Part shown: positions 8,263 to 16,601 of the stretch, piece after piece
How the letters are laid out: each line of letters opens with the position of its first letter
Numbering within the stretch: the stretch's first letter is position 1
From: Bacteroides oleiciplenus YIT 12058
GTDB taxonomy: Bacteria > Bacteroidota > Bacteroidia > Bacteroidales > Bacteroidaceae
Direction: 5' to 3'
Length of the DNA: 64,000 bases
Assembly: GCF_000315485.1 (NCBI RefSeq)
Contig: NZ_JH992940.1
Location: 829,057 to 893,056 of the forward strand
Notes under the pieces: model-generated
What the model was told of the DNA's origin: nothing
Database searches by the model: none
The model's input: the letters and a program-made list of their open reading frames with translations, nothing else
Program-made: the position numbers and the translations under genes

Positions 8263-9282
8263 ATGTACAGACGTTTTTTAAACAACAGTGATTACCTGAG
8301 TATCATTACTCCCGAAGCTCTTACCCAAATGACAAGAGGAAACTCCGAACATTTCATTCAGGCTGAAGAATCAGCTGAGATGAGTATAACAGAGTACCTG
8401 TCAGAAAACTATGAGATAGAAGCAGAATTGAACAAAGGGAAATACATAGCAGAATATAACCGTATGATCACTTATCCTGTTGGAGCTCATATATACTATG
8501 AAGGGAAGCTATATGAAATTATACGTTCCATTTCAGGATACAAAGCACCTGCCATAGCGGATTATTGGGAAGAATATACCCATCCGAATATTAATGTAGA
8601 CTCCCTTCCCCCCTATTCACAATTCGCTACTTATAAAAAAGGCGATATTATACGATATAACGCAGTTGCCTATGTTTGTTTAGATGAAAACGGATACAAA
8701 TTCAGAAACGTCAGAATACCTTCAGTCTCAGCATGGCTTGAGGCTGCTTTTGTTGAATGGGAACCGATAGAATACTCTTTATGGGACATAGTTCAATTTA
8801 ACGGCACCTTTTACACCCTGATATCATCAGAAGGATTCGACAATATTAAAACTCCTGTAGAAGAAGACTGCTGGGGAGCCATAGCTGACTATGATTCAGA
8901 TTACAACAAATATGAGTTAAATAGTCATGAGTATGTTGTGTATAAGGGCAAAGTCTTTTATCCGGAAATAGATGTGAATGCCGACATTCCTGAAATTGGC
9001 TGCAATTTGTCTTTACATGACCCTAGAAACTATAATCTCAAAAAGCACATGTTACGTTTGGCTGTTTATGAATTAACTAAACTTATTGCACCCAATAATG
9101 TAAGTGTTGTCAGATTAAAGGACTATGAAACTTCCATGAAGTGGTTAAGTGATGCAGCAAAACTAAAATTAAATCCTCAAATACCACGAAAACTTGCCGG
9201 AGACAAGCTAGAAGTAATGGATTGGCAGATGGCTACTTTTCAGACGAAGTATGATCCATATCAAAATCCGTGGCTCACTTAA
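8263..9282 (+). CDS. gp36-like (DUF1320-type) head completion protein with inserted repeat modules
   Basis: 339 aa from ATG 8263 (an earlier ATG at 8194 would overlap the terminase by 65 nt). Residues 1-56 (LSIITPEALTQMTRG...EESAEMSITEYLSENY) and 258-308 (KHMLRLAVYELTKLIAP...MKWLSDAAKLKL) look like the two halves of a Mu gp36/DUF1320-type head-tail joining protein. Between them, residues 71-255 hold four diverged modules of about 45 aa with the pattern 'Y..GD.V.YNG..Y.....P.....W', like the chitin-binding CBM5/12 module. The modules are visible; ligand binding is inference. It is the last recognisable phage gene: no portal or capsid follows. Confidence 0.6.
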   Translation: MYRRFLNNSDYLSIITPEALTQMTRGNSEHFIQAEESAEMSITEYLSENYEIEAELNKGKYIAEYNRMITYPVGAHIYYEGKLYEIIRSISGYKAPAIADYWEEYTHPNINVDSLPPYSQFATYKKGDIIRYNAVAYVCLDENGYKFRNVRIPSVSAWLEAAFVEWEPIEYSLWDIVQFNGTFYTLISSEGFDNIKTPVEEDCWGAIADYDSDYNKYELNSHEYVVYKGKVFYPEIDVNADIPEIGCNLSLHDPRNYNLKKHMLRLAVYELTKLIAPNNVSVVRLKDYETSMKWLSDAAKLKLNPQIPRKLAGDKLEVMDWQMATFQTKYDPYQNPWLT

Positions 9283-9427
9283 TAATCGAATTTGACTAAT
9301 TTCATAAGTGACTCCAATCTCCTCTAAAAAAAACGAAGCAACAAAAGGTAACAATTAAAAGAACAGACAAAAGATTACACTTCAAACAAAAAGTAGAAAG
9401 AAAAAGAATTTATATTCAAAAAATGTA

Positions 9428-9435
9428 TATCTTTG
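9428..9435 (+). promoter_or_regulatory. Bacteroidetes -7 promoter element (TATCTTTG)
   Basis: TATCTTTG at 9428-9435 matches the TAnnTTTG consensus, just upstream of the structured RNA at 9442-9660. No good TTTG -33 box is visible 19-21 nt upstream, so the call rests on the -7 element. Confidence 0.5.
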
Positions 9436-9441
9436 CACTTA

Positions 9442-9660
9442 ATGAAGTTGGGGAGAAATCCAACTTTATTTTGAAATGTAATTAATACAGCGTTTCGTAA
9501 CGTCTTGATTCTGAAAAAGGTGGTGCTTTAAAGAATAACAAAACAAGATGAGTATGTAACCCGTGTGCTGATATGGTACGGGCTTACTTACTCTGTTTTG
9601 TTAGGTCGGCACCACCATACCTTCAGAATCAGAGAAGTACGGTCCGTGCCTCTTTTTTTA
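9442..9660 (+). ncRNA. Structured non-coding RNA with long nested hairpin
   Basis: A small hairpin (AAGTTGG 9445-9451 / CCAACTT 9460-9466) and a second one (CGTT 9491-9494 / AACG 9499-9502) precede a long nested stem: GATTCTGAA 9507-9515 with TTCAGAATC 9622-9630, GGTGGTGC 9519-9526 with GCACCACC 9609-9616, AACAAAAC 9537-9544 with GTTTTGTT 9595-9602, and CCCGT 9560-9564 with ACGGG 9578-9582. It ends in a terminator hairpin and T-run (9631-9659). With the promoter just upstream this is a complete small-RNA transcription unit. I do not recognise the family; a 98-codon frame running through it is dismissed. Confidence 0.75.
9631..9659 (+). terminator. Rho-independent terminator of the 9.5 kb ncRNA
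   Basis: AGAG-AA-GTACG, loop GTC, CGTGC-CTCT, then a run of T. Stem of 9 bp with a two-base bulge followed directly by the T-run, a typical intrinsic terminator. Confidence 0.75.
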
Positions 9661-9684
9661 AGAGGAAACTTAAAAACTATCAGT

Positions 9685-9861
9685 ATGAAAATTCACACAG
9701 GAATGTTATTCGATTGTTTTCTTAAACACTCCCAAAATCAAAACAGCCAAAAGAAGTATAGTGACAACCTATTCTACCAGGATTGTTCCTATACAATAGA
9801 AGCAACATCTAAAGATAAAAAACTACTTTTGATTATAGGTTCCCATGATACAAAGCCTTAG
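9685..9861 (+). CDS. Possible 58-aa protein, unknown
   Basis: Frame from ATG 9685, 25 nt after the ncRNA terminator. The product is polar, Lys-rich, without motifs or signal peptide. Codon use is plausible, but no ribosome-binding or family evidence supports it. It may be non-coding. Confidence 0.2.
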   Translation: MKIHTGMLFDCFLKHSQNQNSQKKYSDNLFYQDCSYTIEATSKDKKLLLIIGSHDTKP

Positions 9862-9962
9862 CTTGTCCAGCAGTTAGACTTTATACTAATATATTTTAAT
9901 TATACAATAGAGTTCTGTCGCAAAAAAATACATTTTCACTTTTAATTCTTGTTTTTTTTGTC

Positions 9963-9970
9963 TAAATTTG
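9963..9970 (+). promoter_or_regulatory. Promoter -7 element (TAAATTTG) for the sigma/anti-sigma pair
   Basis: TAAATTTG at 9963-9970 fits TAnnTTTG, 30 nt upstream of the ECF sigma start. The -33 region is T-rich (CTTTT near 9940) rather than a clean TTTG. Confidence 0.5.
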
Positions 9971-10000
9971 CGAATAGCACAAACAAAAAAGTAGCTTTAT

Positions 10001-10540
10001 ATGACTCAAGACATTTCAGTACAACAATTCGAAAAGATATTCAGAACTCACTTTTCCCCTGTGAAGTTTTTTATATTTATGTTTCTTAAATCAGAAGCAG
10101 ACGCAGAAGATCTTGCCCAAGAAGTATTTATAAAACTATGGACTAATTTTGAGGGATGGAAAGATAATGATGGAAAAGAAGGTTATATATATACTATAGC
10201 CAAAAATATAACACTTGACTTCATCAAACGCAAAAAAATAGAAGATGACTATCGGGAAGAACAAATACAGAAAAATTCTATAAATGGCCTGTATGGCTTT
10301 GCAGACCCATTGAATTCTATCTATTGTAACGAGATACGATTAATTATAAAAATGACTCTTGAACGTTTTCCAGAGTGCCGCAGAAAGATTTTTGAGATGA
10401 GCCGCTTGCACAATATGAGCAATAAAGAGATAGCCGCAGCCTTGAATATTCCAGTACGGACAGTTGAGCATCAGATATACTTGTCGCTTAAAAAATTAAG
10501 AAAAATCATTTTTATCTTATTTTTCTTGCATTTTTTTTAA
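10001..10540 (+). CDS. ECF RNA polymerase sigma factor (sigma-70 family)
   Basis: 179 aa. Region 2 is seen in 'FEKIFRTHFSPVKFF...EADAEDLAQEVFIKLW', and region 4 in 'MSNKEIAAALNIPVRTVEH' followed by 'LKKLRKII'. ECF factors of this Bacteroidetes class are held by a FecR-type anti-sigma and switch on adjacent SusC/SusD genes when the glycan is bound. The FecR gene follows 58 nt downstream and an STN-domain SusC is encoded in the same locus, the full set for trans-envelope signalling. C-terminal residues (FILFFLHFF) are unusually hydrophobic. Confidence 0.92.
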   Translation: MTQDISVQQFEKIFRTHFSPVKFFIFMFLKSEADAEDLAQEVFIKLWTNFEGWKDNDGKEGYIYTIAKNITLDFIKRKKIEDDYREEQIQKNSINGLYGFADPLNSIYCNEIRLIIKMTLERFPECRRKIFEMSRLHNMSNKEIAAALNIPVRTVEHQIYLSLKKLRKIIFILFFLHFF

Positions 10541-10598
10541 GTAGTCGAAACGTTTCAGTCGTTATATATGAAAACCCGAAATTTAATATGATTATAAT

Positions 10599-11600
10599 AT
10601 GAAAAATTACTTCCACAAAATATTGTCTCTCTTCGTCGGATATAATTATTCGGAACAGACCAATCAGCTTTTTTACAGATGGCTGATTGATGATGAGCAC
10701 GAAAAAGAGAAGGACGAAGCCTTACAAGAGCTCTTCCTTGAAGCAAAAAAAAAGGGAGATGTGCCCGACATAGAAAAAGCGCTCCAACGATGGAAAGAGA
10801 ATAACAAGGTCACCCCTACTCTATCTCAACTACCTCAAAAGAAGAATAGAAAGTCTTTTATGTATTTGTGGCAATCAGTAGCAGCTGTATTACTCATAGT
10901 GTCTATTTCTACAGGGTATTTACTTTACAAGGAGAAAAAAAATGGTTCCGACCTTGTTCAACAATTCGCACCAATCACCCAAATGAAAACATTTTTTTTA
11001 CCTGATGGAAGTCAGGTAAAAATGAATTCAAAAAGTATACTATTGTACCCCAAGCAATTTACCGGGGAGAGCCGTGACGTTTTTCTACTAGGTGAAGCCA
11101 ATTTTGTAGTGAAACCAAATAAGAAGAAACCGTTTGTTGTTAAAACAGATGGCTTCCAGATTACAGCCTTGGGAACGGAGTTTAATGTATCTGCATATGC
11201 CGAGGACAAGAATATATGTACAACTCTGATAACAGGCAGTGTTCTAGTTGAATATGATAATCTAACAAAGCAGGTGTTGCTTCAGCCGACTCAACAGTTG
11301 GTATATAATAAAGAAAATCAGCAAGATATTCTAAACTATCCTGATATAGAGGATGTGACAGCTTGGCAAAAAGGTGAATTGGTATTTCGTCAGAAGACTA
11401 TTATGGATATTATAGCGATACTGGAACGTAAATACAATTACGAATTCATTTATAATCTGCATAGTTTGAAAAATGACCGCTATAGTTTTAGGTTCAAAGA
11501 TATGGCTCCATTATCAGAAGTTATGGATGTTATTGTCGATGTAGCTGGAAACTTAAGCTTCAAGATTCAAAATGACAAATGTTATGTTATGCAGAAATAG
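10599..11600 (+). CDS. FecR family anti-sigma factor
   Basis: 333 aa. A cytoplasmic N-terminal anti-sigma region (1-85) is followed by one transmembrane helix (about 88-108, WQSVAAVLLIVSISTGYLLY) and the periplasmic FecR domain with 'FFLPDGSQVKMNSKS' and 'KPFVVKTDGFQITALGTEFNV'. The C-terminal STN-binding DUF4974-type domain contains 'ILERKYNYEF'. It would sequester the upstream sigma factor and release it on contact with the STN domain of the SusC at 13241. Confidence 0.92.
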   Translation: MKNYFHKILSLFVGYNYSEQTNQLFYRWLIDDEHEKEKDEALQELFLEAKKKGDVPDIEKALQRWKENNKVTPTLSQLPQKKNRKSFMYLWQSVAAVLLIVSISTGYLLYKEKKNGSDLVQQFAPITQMKTFFLPDGSQVKMNSKSILLYPKQFTGESRDVFLLGEANFVVKPNKKKPFVVKTDGFQITALGTEFNVSAYAEDKNICTTLITGSVLVEYDNLTKQVLLQPTQQLVYNKENQQDILNYPDIEDVTAWQKGELVFRQKTIMDIIAILERKYNYEFIYNLHSLKNDRYSFRFKDMAPLSEVMDVIVDVAGNLSFKIQNDKCYVMQK

Positions 11601-11739
11601 ATAAAAGCATTGACATGAAAAATAAATGAGACGGAAAGGTATGTCGAATAATTAAAAACGAAGAAAGGAGGAATTATTATACTATTATAACGCACTGCCT
11701 AACCGGATTTTATATTAACCAATAGATAAGTAATACGAC

Positions 11740-12687
11740 ATGAAAAATTTGAGACACTTCTTTTTGCTCGCTGCGGCAATGATTGCAGGAGCTTTTATCA
11801 CAAGTTGTAGTAATGAAGACTACACAGTAGAAACGCAGCAAGACACTCAACCAACTACTCGTAGCATCGATGCGACGAAAATACCCAAGTTGACTGCTTA
11901 CATTGAGACCAACGACATTAATCCTTTAAATGCCGGTGAATACTATTTCACTGGTACAAATCCTCAGGAACAGGTGATTGACAATGTGATTCTGTTTGCT
12001 TCTAACATCCGAGGTACAGCAAATACTGTTCAATTATACCACAATGACAATCAAACCTATATATTAAACAATGCCAGTACTCTTATTGCCCCACTACAGG
12101 CAAAAGGTATCAAGGTATCTTTAGGATTGTTGGGAGATCACACAGGGGTAGGTTTTTGTAACCTAAGCCCAGCAATGGTTGAGAGTTTTGCACAGCAAAT
12201 AGCAGCTTGTGTTACTAAATATAAGCTAGACGGCGTGGACTTCGATGATGAATACGCCAAATATTGGATGGCACCTGCCAATTTGCCAACACCGAGCACT
12301 ACTATTTTCGGAAATCTTATCAAAAGAGTACGCCAATTACTACCTGGTAAGTTGATAACAGTGTTCCATTTTGGTGGCTATACTAATTTCGATGCTACTA
12401 CGATGAATGCCATAAGCTACATGTGGCCTAACTTCGGCATTGACCAGAATCCTCCTGCTGGATTGGGGAACGGTAAATGGGCAAGAATGTCAATACATTG
12501 CACAAACCCTATTCCAAGTACAAGTCAAATTCAAAGCTGTGCAGCAAACTATAGCGGCTATGGTGCAATAATGATGTTCAACTTTAGGAATACGGACCAC
12601 TCAGGCCTCATGAATAATTTCGCTTCAAAGGTATGGGGAGGGAAAACAGTTAGTTATACAGGTAATTCGTACACTAAGAACTATTAA
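11740..12687 (+). CDS. GH18 endo-beta-N-acetylglucosaminidase, surface lipoprotein
   Basis: 315 aa. A lipoprotein signal ends at Cys23 (FITSC|SNED); the acidic residues after Cys resemble the Bacteroides surface-export signal. The GH18 catalytic motif DxxDxDxE is intact: Asp164, Asp167, Asp169 and Glu171 in 'KLDGVDFDDEYAKY'. 'GDHTGVGFCNLS' is typical of the Endo F/H-like endoglycosidase branch, which cuts the chitobiose core of N-glycans. It stands between the regulators and SusC, with its own terminator, as in known N-glycan loci. Substrate (high-mannose or complex type) cannot be read from sequence. Confidence 0.87.
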   Translation: MKNLRHFFLLAAAMIAGAFITSCSNEDYTVETQQDTQPTTRSIDATKIPKLTAYIETNDINPLNAGEYYFTGTNPQEQVIDNVILFASNIRGTANTVQLYHNDNQTYILNNASTLIAPLQAKGIKVSLGLLGDHTGVGFCNLSPAMVESFAQQIAACVTKYKLDGVDFDDEYAKYWMAPANLPTPSTTIFGNLIKRVRQLLPGKLITVFHFGGYTNFDATTMNAISYMWPNFGIDQNPPAGLGNGKWARMSIHCTNPIPSTSQIQSCAANYSGYGAIMMFNFRNTDHSGLMNNFASKVWGGKTVSYTGNSYTKNY

Positions 12688-12764
12688 ACGTCATAAAGTA
12701 TGTTGCAAAAAACACATCGTCAAGCGATCACTTTGTAGATAAGCGCTGTTGCGATGGATAGATT

Positions 12765-12830
12765 AAGACCAGGAGGAATAGATTCTTCTATTCAGAATAT
12801 CTCATCATAGGTAATACTCCTGGTCTTTTT
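12765..12830 (+). terminator. Terminator after GH18 gene
   Basis: AAGACCAGGAG (12765-12775) pairs with CTCCTGGTCTT (12817-12827), followed by TTT; the loop holds a smaller imperfect hairpin. It closes the sigma/FecR/GH18 segment before the SusC promoter region. Confidence 0.75.
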
Positions 12831-13240
12831 ATATATTTTATCTCATTTTAATCAACCAAAGTAGTGAAAATAATAATTTTAGCCCATAGTATATATTAAA
12901 ACACGACTTTTGGATGACAATATTGCCGAAAAATATATAAATATTGATTTTCTTGTTAGAATTAAAGATAGGAAAATGAGAATTTTTCATTATTCGAACC
13001 TTTTTCATGTCAGAAAAATAAAAAAATATTTCATTGAGATAACCCACTAAATATCAAACATTTATTACATATAATAATATACGAGTATCAATTATCAATT
13101 TGTATTAATCAGAAAAAATAACTATATATGTAAAAAAATATTCGCAATAGAACATTTTCTATTACGGATATGAAATCGAAAAATTTTAAGATAGATAAGT
13201 ATTGCGAGTAAAAAAGTTAACAAACTAATACTTAAGGTTA
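12831..13240 (+). promoter_or_regulatory. AT-rich upstream region of the SusC operon
   Basis: About 410 nt with no credible gene. It contains an inverted repeat TAAGTATT (13196-13203) / AATACTTA (13227-13234) just before the SusC start. No TAnnTTTG box is placed clearly, consistent with recognition by the locus's own ECF factor, but that is inference. Confidence 0.35.
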
Positions 13241-16200
13241 ATGCTACACACTTATACATTGCAAAATGATAAAAAGGTAAAAGGAATAAGATTTGTGTTA
13301 TTTTTCTGTATGTTTATGATACAAACTACGGCTTTTGCCCAGAATGGTGTACAAATTACTATTCAGAAAGAAAATGTTACTGTTATTGAAGCACTGAAAA
13401 TAGTAGAGAAACAATCCAAATTTTCAGTCGGATATAATGATTCGCAATTGAATGATAAACCGGCTATCAACCTCAATTTGGCAAAAGTTGAATTAGAAAA
13501 AGCCCTCTCGATTATCCTAAAAGGAACAGGATTTACGTATGAAATTAAAGGAAGTTATATTAAAATTATCCCTCAAGCCAAAACTGTATCTACAACTACC
13601 AAACAGATAACTGGTAGGGTAGTTGACGAAAAAAATGAACCTCTGATAGGAGTCAATATTCAGGTAGAAGGCACAAATACTGGAGCTATTACTGATTTAA
13701 ACGGTGAATATTCCATAAAAGCTCCTTTAAATAGTGTAGTTAGTTTTACCTATATTGGCTATACTTCGTCTTATATTAAAGTTACAGACAAGAATGTATA
13801 TAACGTACAAATGTTTGCTAACGTAGAGGAACTCAAAGAAGTTGTCGTAACTGCATTGGGTATCAAAAGAGAACAAAAAGCGCTGAGTTACAATGTACAG
13901 CAAGTAAAATCGGACCAACTGACGGAAGTCAAAGATGCTAACTTTATCAACAGCCTGAATGGTAAGGCGGCAGGTGTTGTCATCAATAGCAGTTCCTCAG
14001 GTGTAGGCGGTGCCAGCAAGGTTGTGATGCGTGGTTCCAAGTCTATCGAACAAAGTAGTAATGCACTTTATGTAATCGATGGTATCCCAATGTTCAATTT
14101 TGGAGGAGGAGGCGGTATGGAAAATGGTTCTCAGGGAGTAACTGAAAGTATTGCCGACATTAATCCGGATGATATTGAGAGTATCTCGGTGCTAACTGGA
14201 GCCGCCGCTGCTGCCCTTTACGGTAGCAATGCAGCCAACGGAGCTATCGTAATCAATACTAAACGTGGTAAAGTCGGTAAATTGCAGGTATCCGTATCTA
14301 GTAATACGGATTTTTCAAAACCGTTTGTGTTGCCGCATTTTCAAAATCGTTATGGTACAGGTAGTAGAGGGAAAGCAGATGGTTCCACGACTTTGAGCTG
14401 GGGGGCGTTATTGAATGACGCTTCCCGTAGAGGTTACGAACCAAGTGATTTTTTCGACACAGGGACTACCTATACCAATTCGGTAACGCTTTCCACAGGT
14501 ACGGATAAAAATCAGACCTTCTTTTCTGCCGCATCGGTAAACTCAGAAGGTATTGTACCTAATAACCGTTACAACCGTTTTAATTTCACCTTTCGTAACA
14601 CTACGAATTTTTTAAACGATAGAATGAAACTGGATGTAGGCGCAAGCTACATTATCCAAAATGACCGCAATATGACAAATCAAGGAGCCTATTCCAATCC
14701 GATAGTCCCTGTTTACTTGTTTCCGCGCGGTGATGATTTCAGCCTGGTCAAAGTGTTCGAACGTTGGGACCCCGCGCGTAAAATCAAAACGATGTACTGG
14801 CCGCAGGGTGAGGGCGACCTTCGTATGCAGAATCCATACTGGATTGCATATCGCAATTTGCGTACTAATTACAAAAAGCGTTACATGTTGTCCGCTTCAC
14901 TCAGCTATGATATAACAAACTGGTTGAATATCTCTGGGCGTGTCCGGGTAGATAATTCCAGTACCAAATCCGAGCAAAAGCTATACGCAAGTTCTAATAC
15001 TACGCTCACCGAAGGTAGCAGCCAGGGATTTTATTCTATTGGTAAACCTGACGAATCGCAGGTATATGCTGATGTTCTGGCGAACCTCAACAAACGTTTC
15101 GGGGATTTTTCACTTGTAGTGAATGTCGGAGCAAGTATAGTAGATAATAAATATGATGAATTGAGCTACCGTGGTCCGATTCGCGCGAATGGAATTCCGA
15201 ACGTATTCAATGTATTCGATCTCGACAATACACAAAAGAAAGCACGTCAAGACGAATGGGAGGAACAAACACAATCCATTTTTGCCAGTGCTGAATTAGG
15301 ATGGAAGAGTATGCTTTATCTTACGCTAACAGGACGTAATGACTGGGCATCGCAATTAGCAAATTCTTCTTCCACCTGCTTTTTCTATCCGTCGGTAGGA
15401 CTTTCAGCAGTTATCTCTGAGATGGTGAAGTTACCCTCCGCAATCGACTACTTGAAAGTACGAGGCTCATTCAGTTCAGTGGGTATGCCTTACCCTCGTA
15501 ACCTGACATCACCGACCTATGAATATGACGAAACGACCCAGACATGGAAGCCCAAAACTCACTATCCTATCGGCGATCTTAAACCTGAACGTACTGATTC
15601 ATGGGAATTAGGACTTGATATGCGTTTGTTCAAGGACTTCAACTTTGGTTTGTCCTGGTATCTGGCAAATACATTCAACCAAACTTTTGACCCGAAAATT
15701 TCCGTATCTTCTGGGTATACGACTATCTATTTACAAACGGGATATGTACGGAATCAGGGAGTCGAATTGTCACTAGGCTACGGACATACCTGGAAAAAAG
15801 ATTTTCGTTGGCAAACAAACTTCACACTTAGTCACAACAAAAACAAAATAATAGAACTGGTAAAAGACTATATACATCCTGAAACAGGTGAGCCCATTAA
15901 TAAAGGTCGATTGGATGTCGGAGGATTAGGCAAAGCGAGATTCATCCTGAAAACCGGGGGCTCGTTAGGTGATCTCTATACGCAATCCGACTTGAAACGC
16001 GATGACAATGGAATGGTGGAAATTTCCCCTGCAGGCTCATTAATAACAGTTAATAACTTACCTGACATTAAACTCGGCAGTGTTTTTCCTAAGTGTAATT
16101 TAGCTTGGAGTAATCAGTTCTTATGGAAGGGATTCAGTATTAGTGCATTACTCAGCGCACGTATAGGAGGCATCGTTTATTCTGCTACAGCAGCCGCTAT

Positions 16201-16582
16201 GGACCAATATGGCGTGTCCGAAAGATCGGCAATAGCTCGTGATAATGGTGGTATGCTGGTCAACGGACGTAATAGAGTAGATGCACAGACATGGTACACT
16301 GCTATCGGGTCACAAAGTGGATTGCCACAATATTATACTTACAGTGCCACTAATGTTCGATTACAGGAAGCAACCATTGGCTACACCTTCCCACGCAAAT
16401 GGTTGCATAATGTATGCGACATTCAATTGTCTGTCGTGGGACGCAACCTTTGGATGATTTACAACAAAGCCCCCTTTGATCCCGAAGCCGTTGCCACAAC
16501 GGGCAATTACTACCAAGGAATCGACTTTTTCATGCTGCCGAGTACACGCAACATCGGTTTGAATGTGAAAATCAACTTTTAA
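13241..16582 (+). CDS. SusC/RagA-type TonB-linked outer-membrane transporter with STN domain
   Basis: 1113 aa. Signal peptide to about residue 34 (TTAFAQ), STN secretin/TonB short domain (about 35-112), CarboxypepD_reg-like beta-sandwich (about 122-200, ITGRVVDEKNEPLIGVNI), then plug (VVVTALGIKR..., GKAAGVVINSSSSGVGG, ALYVIDGIP, AAAALYGSNAANGAI) and a 22-strand barrel. The STN domain links it to the FecR/ECF pair upstream. SusC imports oligosaccharides released at the surface, together with the SusD 19 nt downstream. Full length, no damage. Confidence 0.95.
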   Translation: MLHTYTLQNDKKVKGIRFVLFFCMFMIQTTAFAQNGVQITIQKENVTVIEALKIVEKQSKFSVGYNDSQLNDKPAINLNLAKVELEKALSIILKGTGFTYEIKGSYIKIIPQAKTVSTTTKQITGRVVDEKNEPLIGVNIQVEGTNTGAITDLNGEYSIKAPLNSVVSFTYIGYTSSYIKVTDKNVYNVQMFANVEELKEVVVTALGIKREQKALSYNVQQVKSDQLTEVKDANFINSLNGKAAGVVINSSSSGVGGASKVVMRGSKSIEQSSNALYVIDGIPMFNFGGGGGMENGSQGVTESIADINPDDIESISVLTGAAAAALYGSNAANGAIVINTKRGKVGKLQVSVSSNTDFSKPFVLPHFQNRYGTGSRGKADGSTTLSWGALLNDASRRGYEPSDFFDTGTTYTNSVTLSTGTDKNQTFFSAASVNSEGIVPNNRYNRFNFTFRNTTNFLNDRMKLDVGASYIIQNDRNMTNQGAYSNPIVPVYLFPRGDDFSLVKVFERWDPARKIKTMYWPQGEGDLRMQNPYWIAYRNLRTNYKKRYMLSASLSYDITNWLNISGRVRVDNSSTKSEQKLYASSNTTLTEGSSQGFYSIGKPDESQVYADVLANLNKRFGDFSLVVNVGASIVDNKYDELSYRGPIRANGIPNVFNVFDLDNTQKKARQDEWEEQTQSIFASAELGWKSMLYLTLTGRNDWASQLANSSSTCFFYPSVGLSAVISEMVKLPSAIDYLKVRGSFSSVGMPYPRNLTSPTYEYDETTQTWKPKTHYPIGDLKPERTDSWELGLDMRLFKDFNFGLSWYLANTFNQTFDPKISVSSGYTTIYLQTGYVRNQGVELSLGYGHTWKKDFRWQTNFTLSHNKNKIIELVKDYIHPETGEPINKGRLDVGGLGKARFILKTGGSLGDLYTQSDLKRDDNGMVEISPAGSLITVNNLPDIKLGSVFPKCNLAWSNQFLWKGFSISALLSARIGGIVYSATAAAMDQYGVSERSAIARDNGGMLVNGRNRVDAQTWYTAIGSQSGLPQYYTYSATNVRLQEATIGYTFPRKWLHNVCDIQLSVVGRNLWMIYNKAPFDPEAVATTGNYYQGIDFFMLPSTRNIGLNVKINF

Positions 16583-16601
16583 CAGGTAAAAAACAGTTAT
16601 T

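Noticed and set aside
9565..9861. 98-codon frame read as a protein gene
   Set aside because: Its first half lies inside a multi-stem hairpin RNA and terminator. Only the part from ATG 9685 is kept as a weak candidate.
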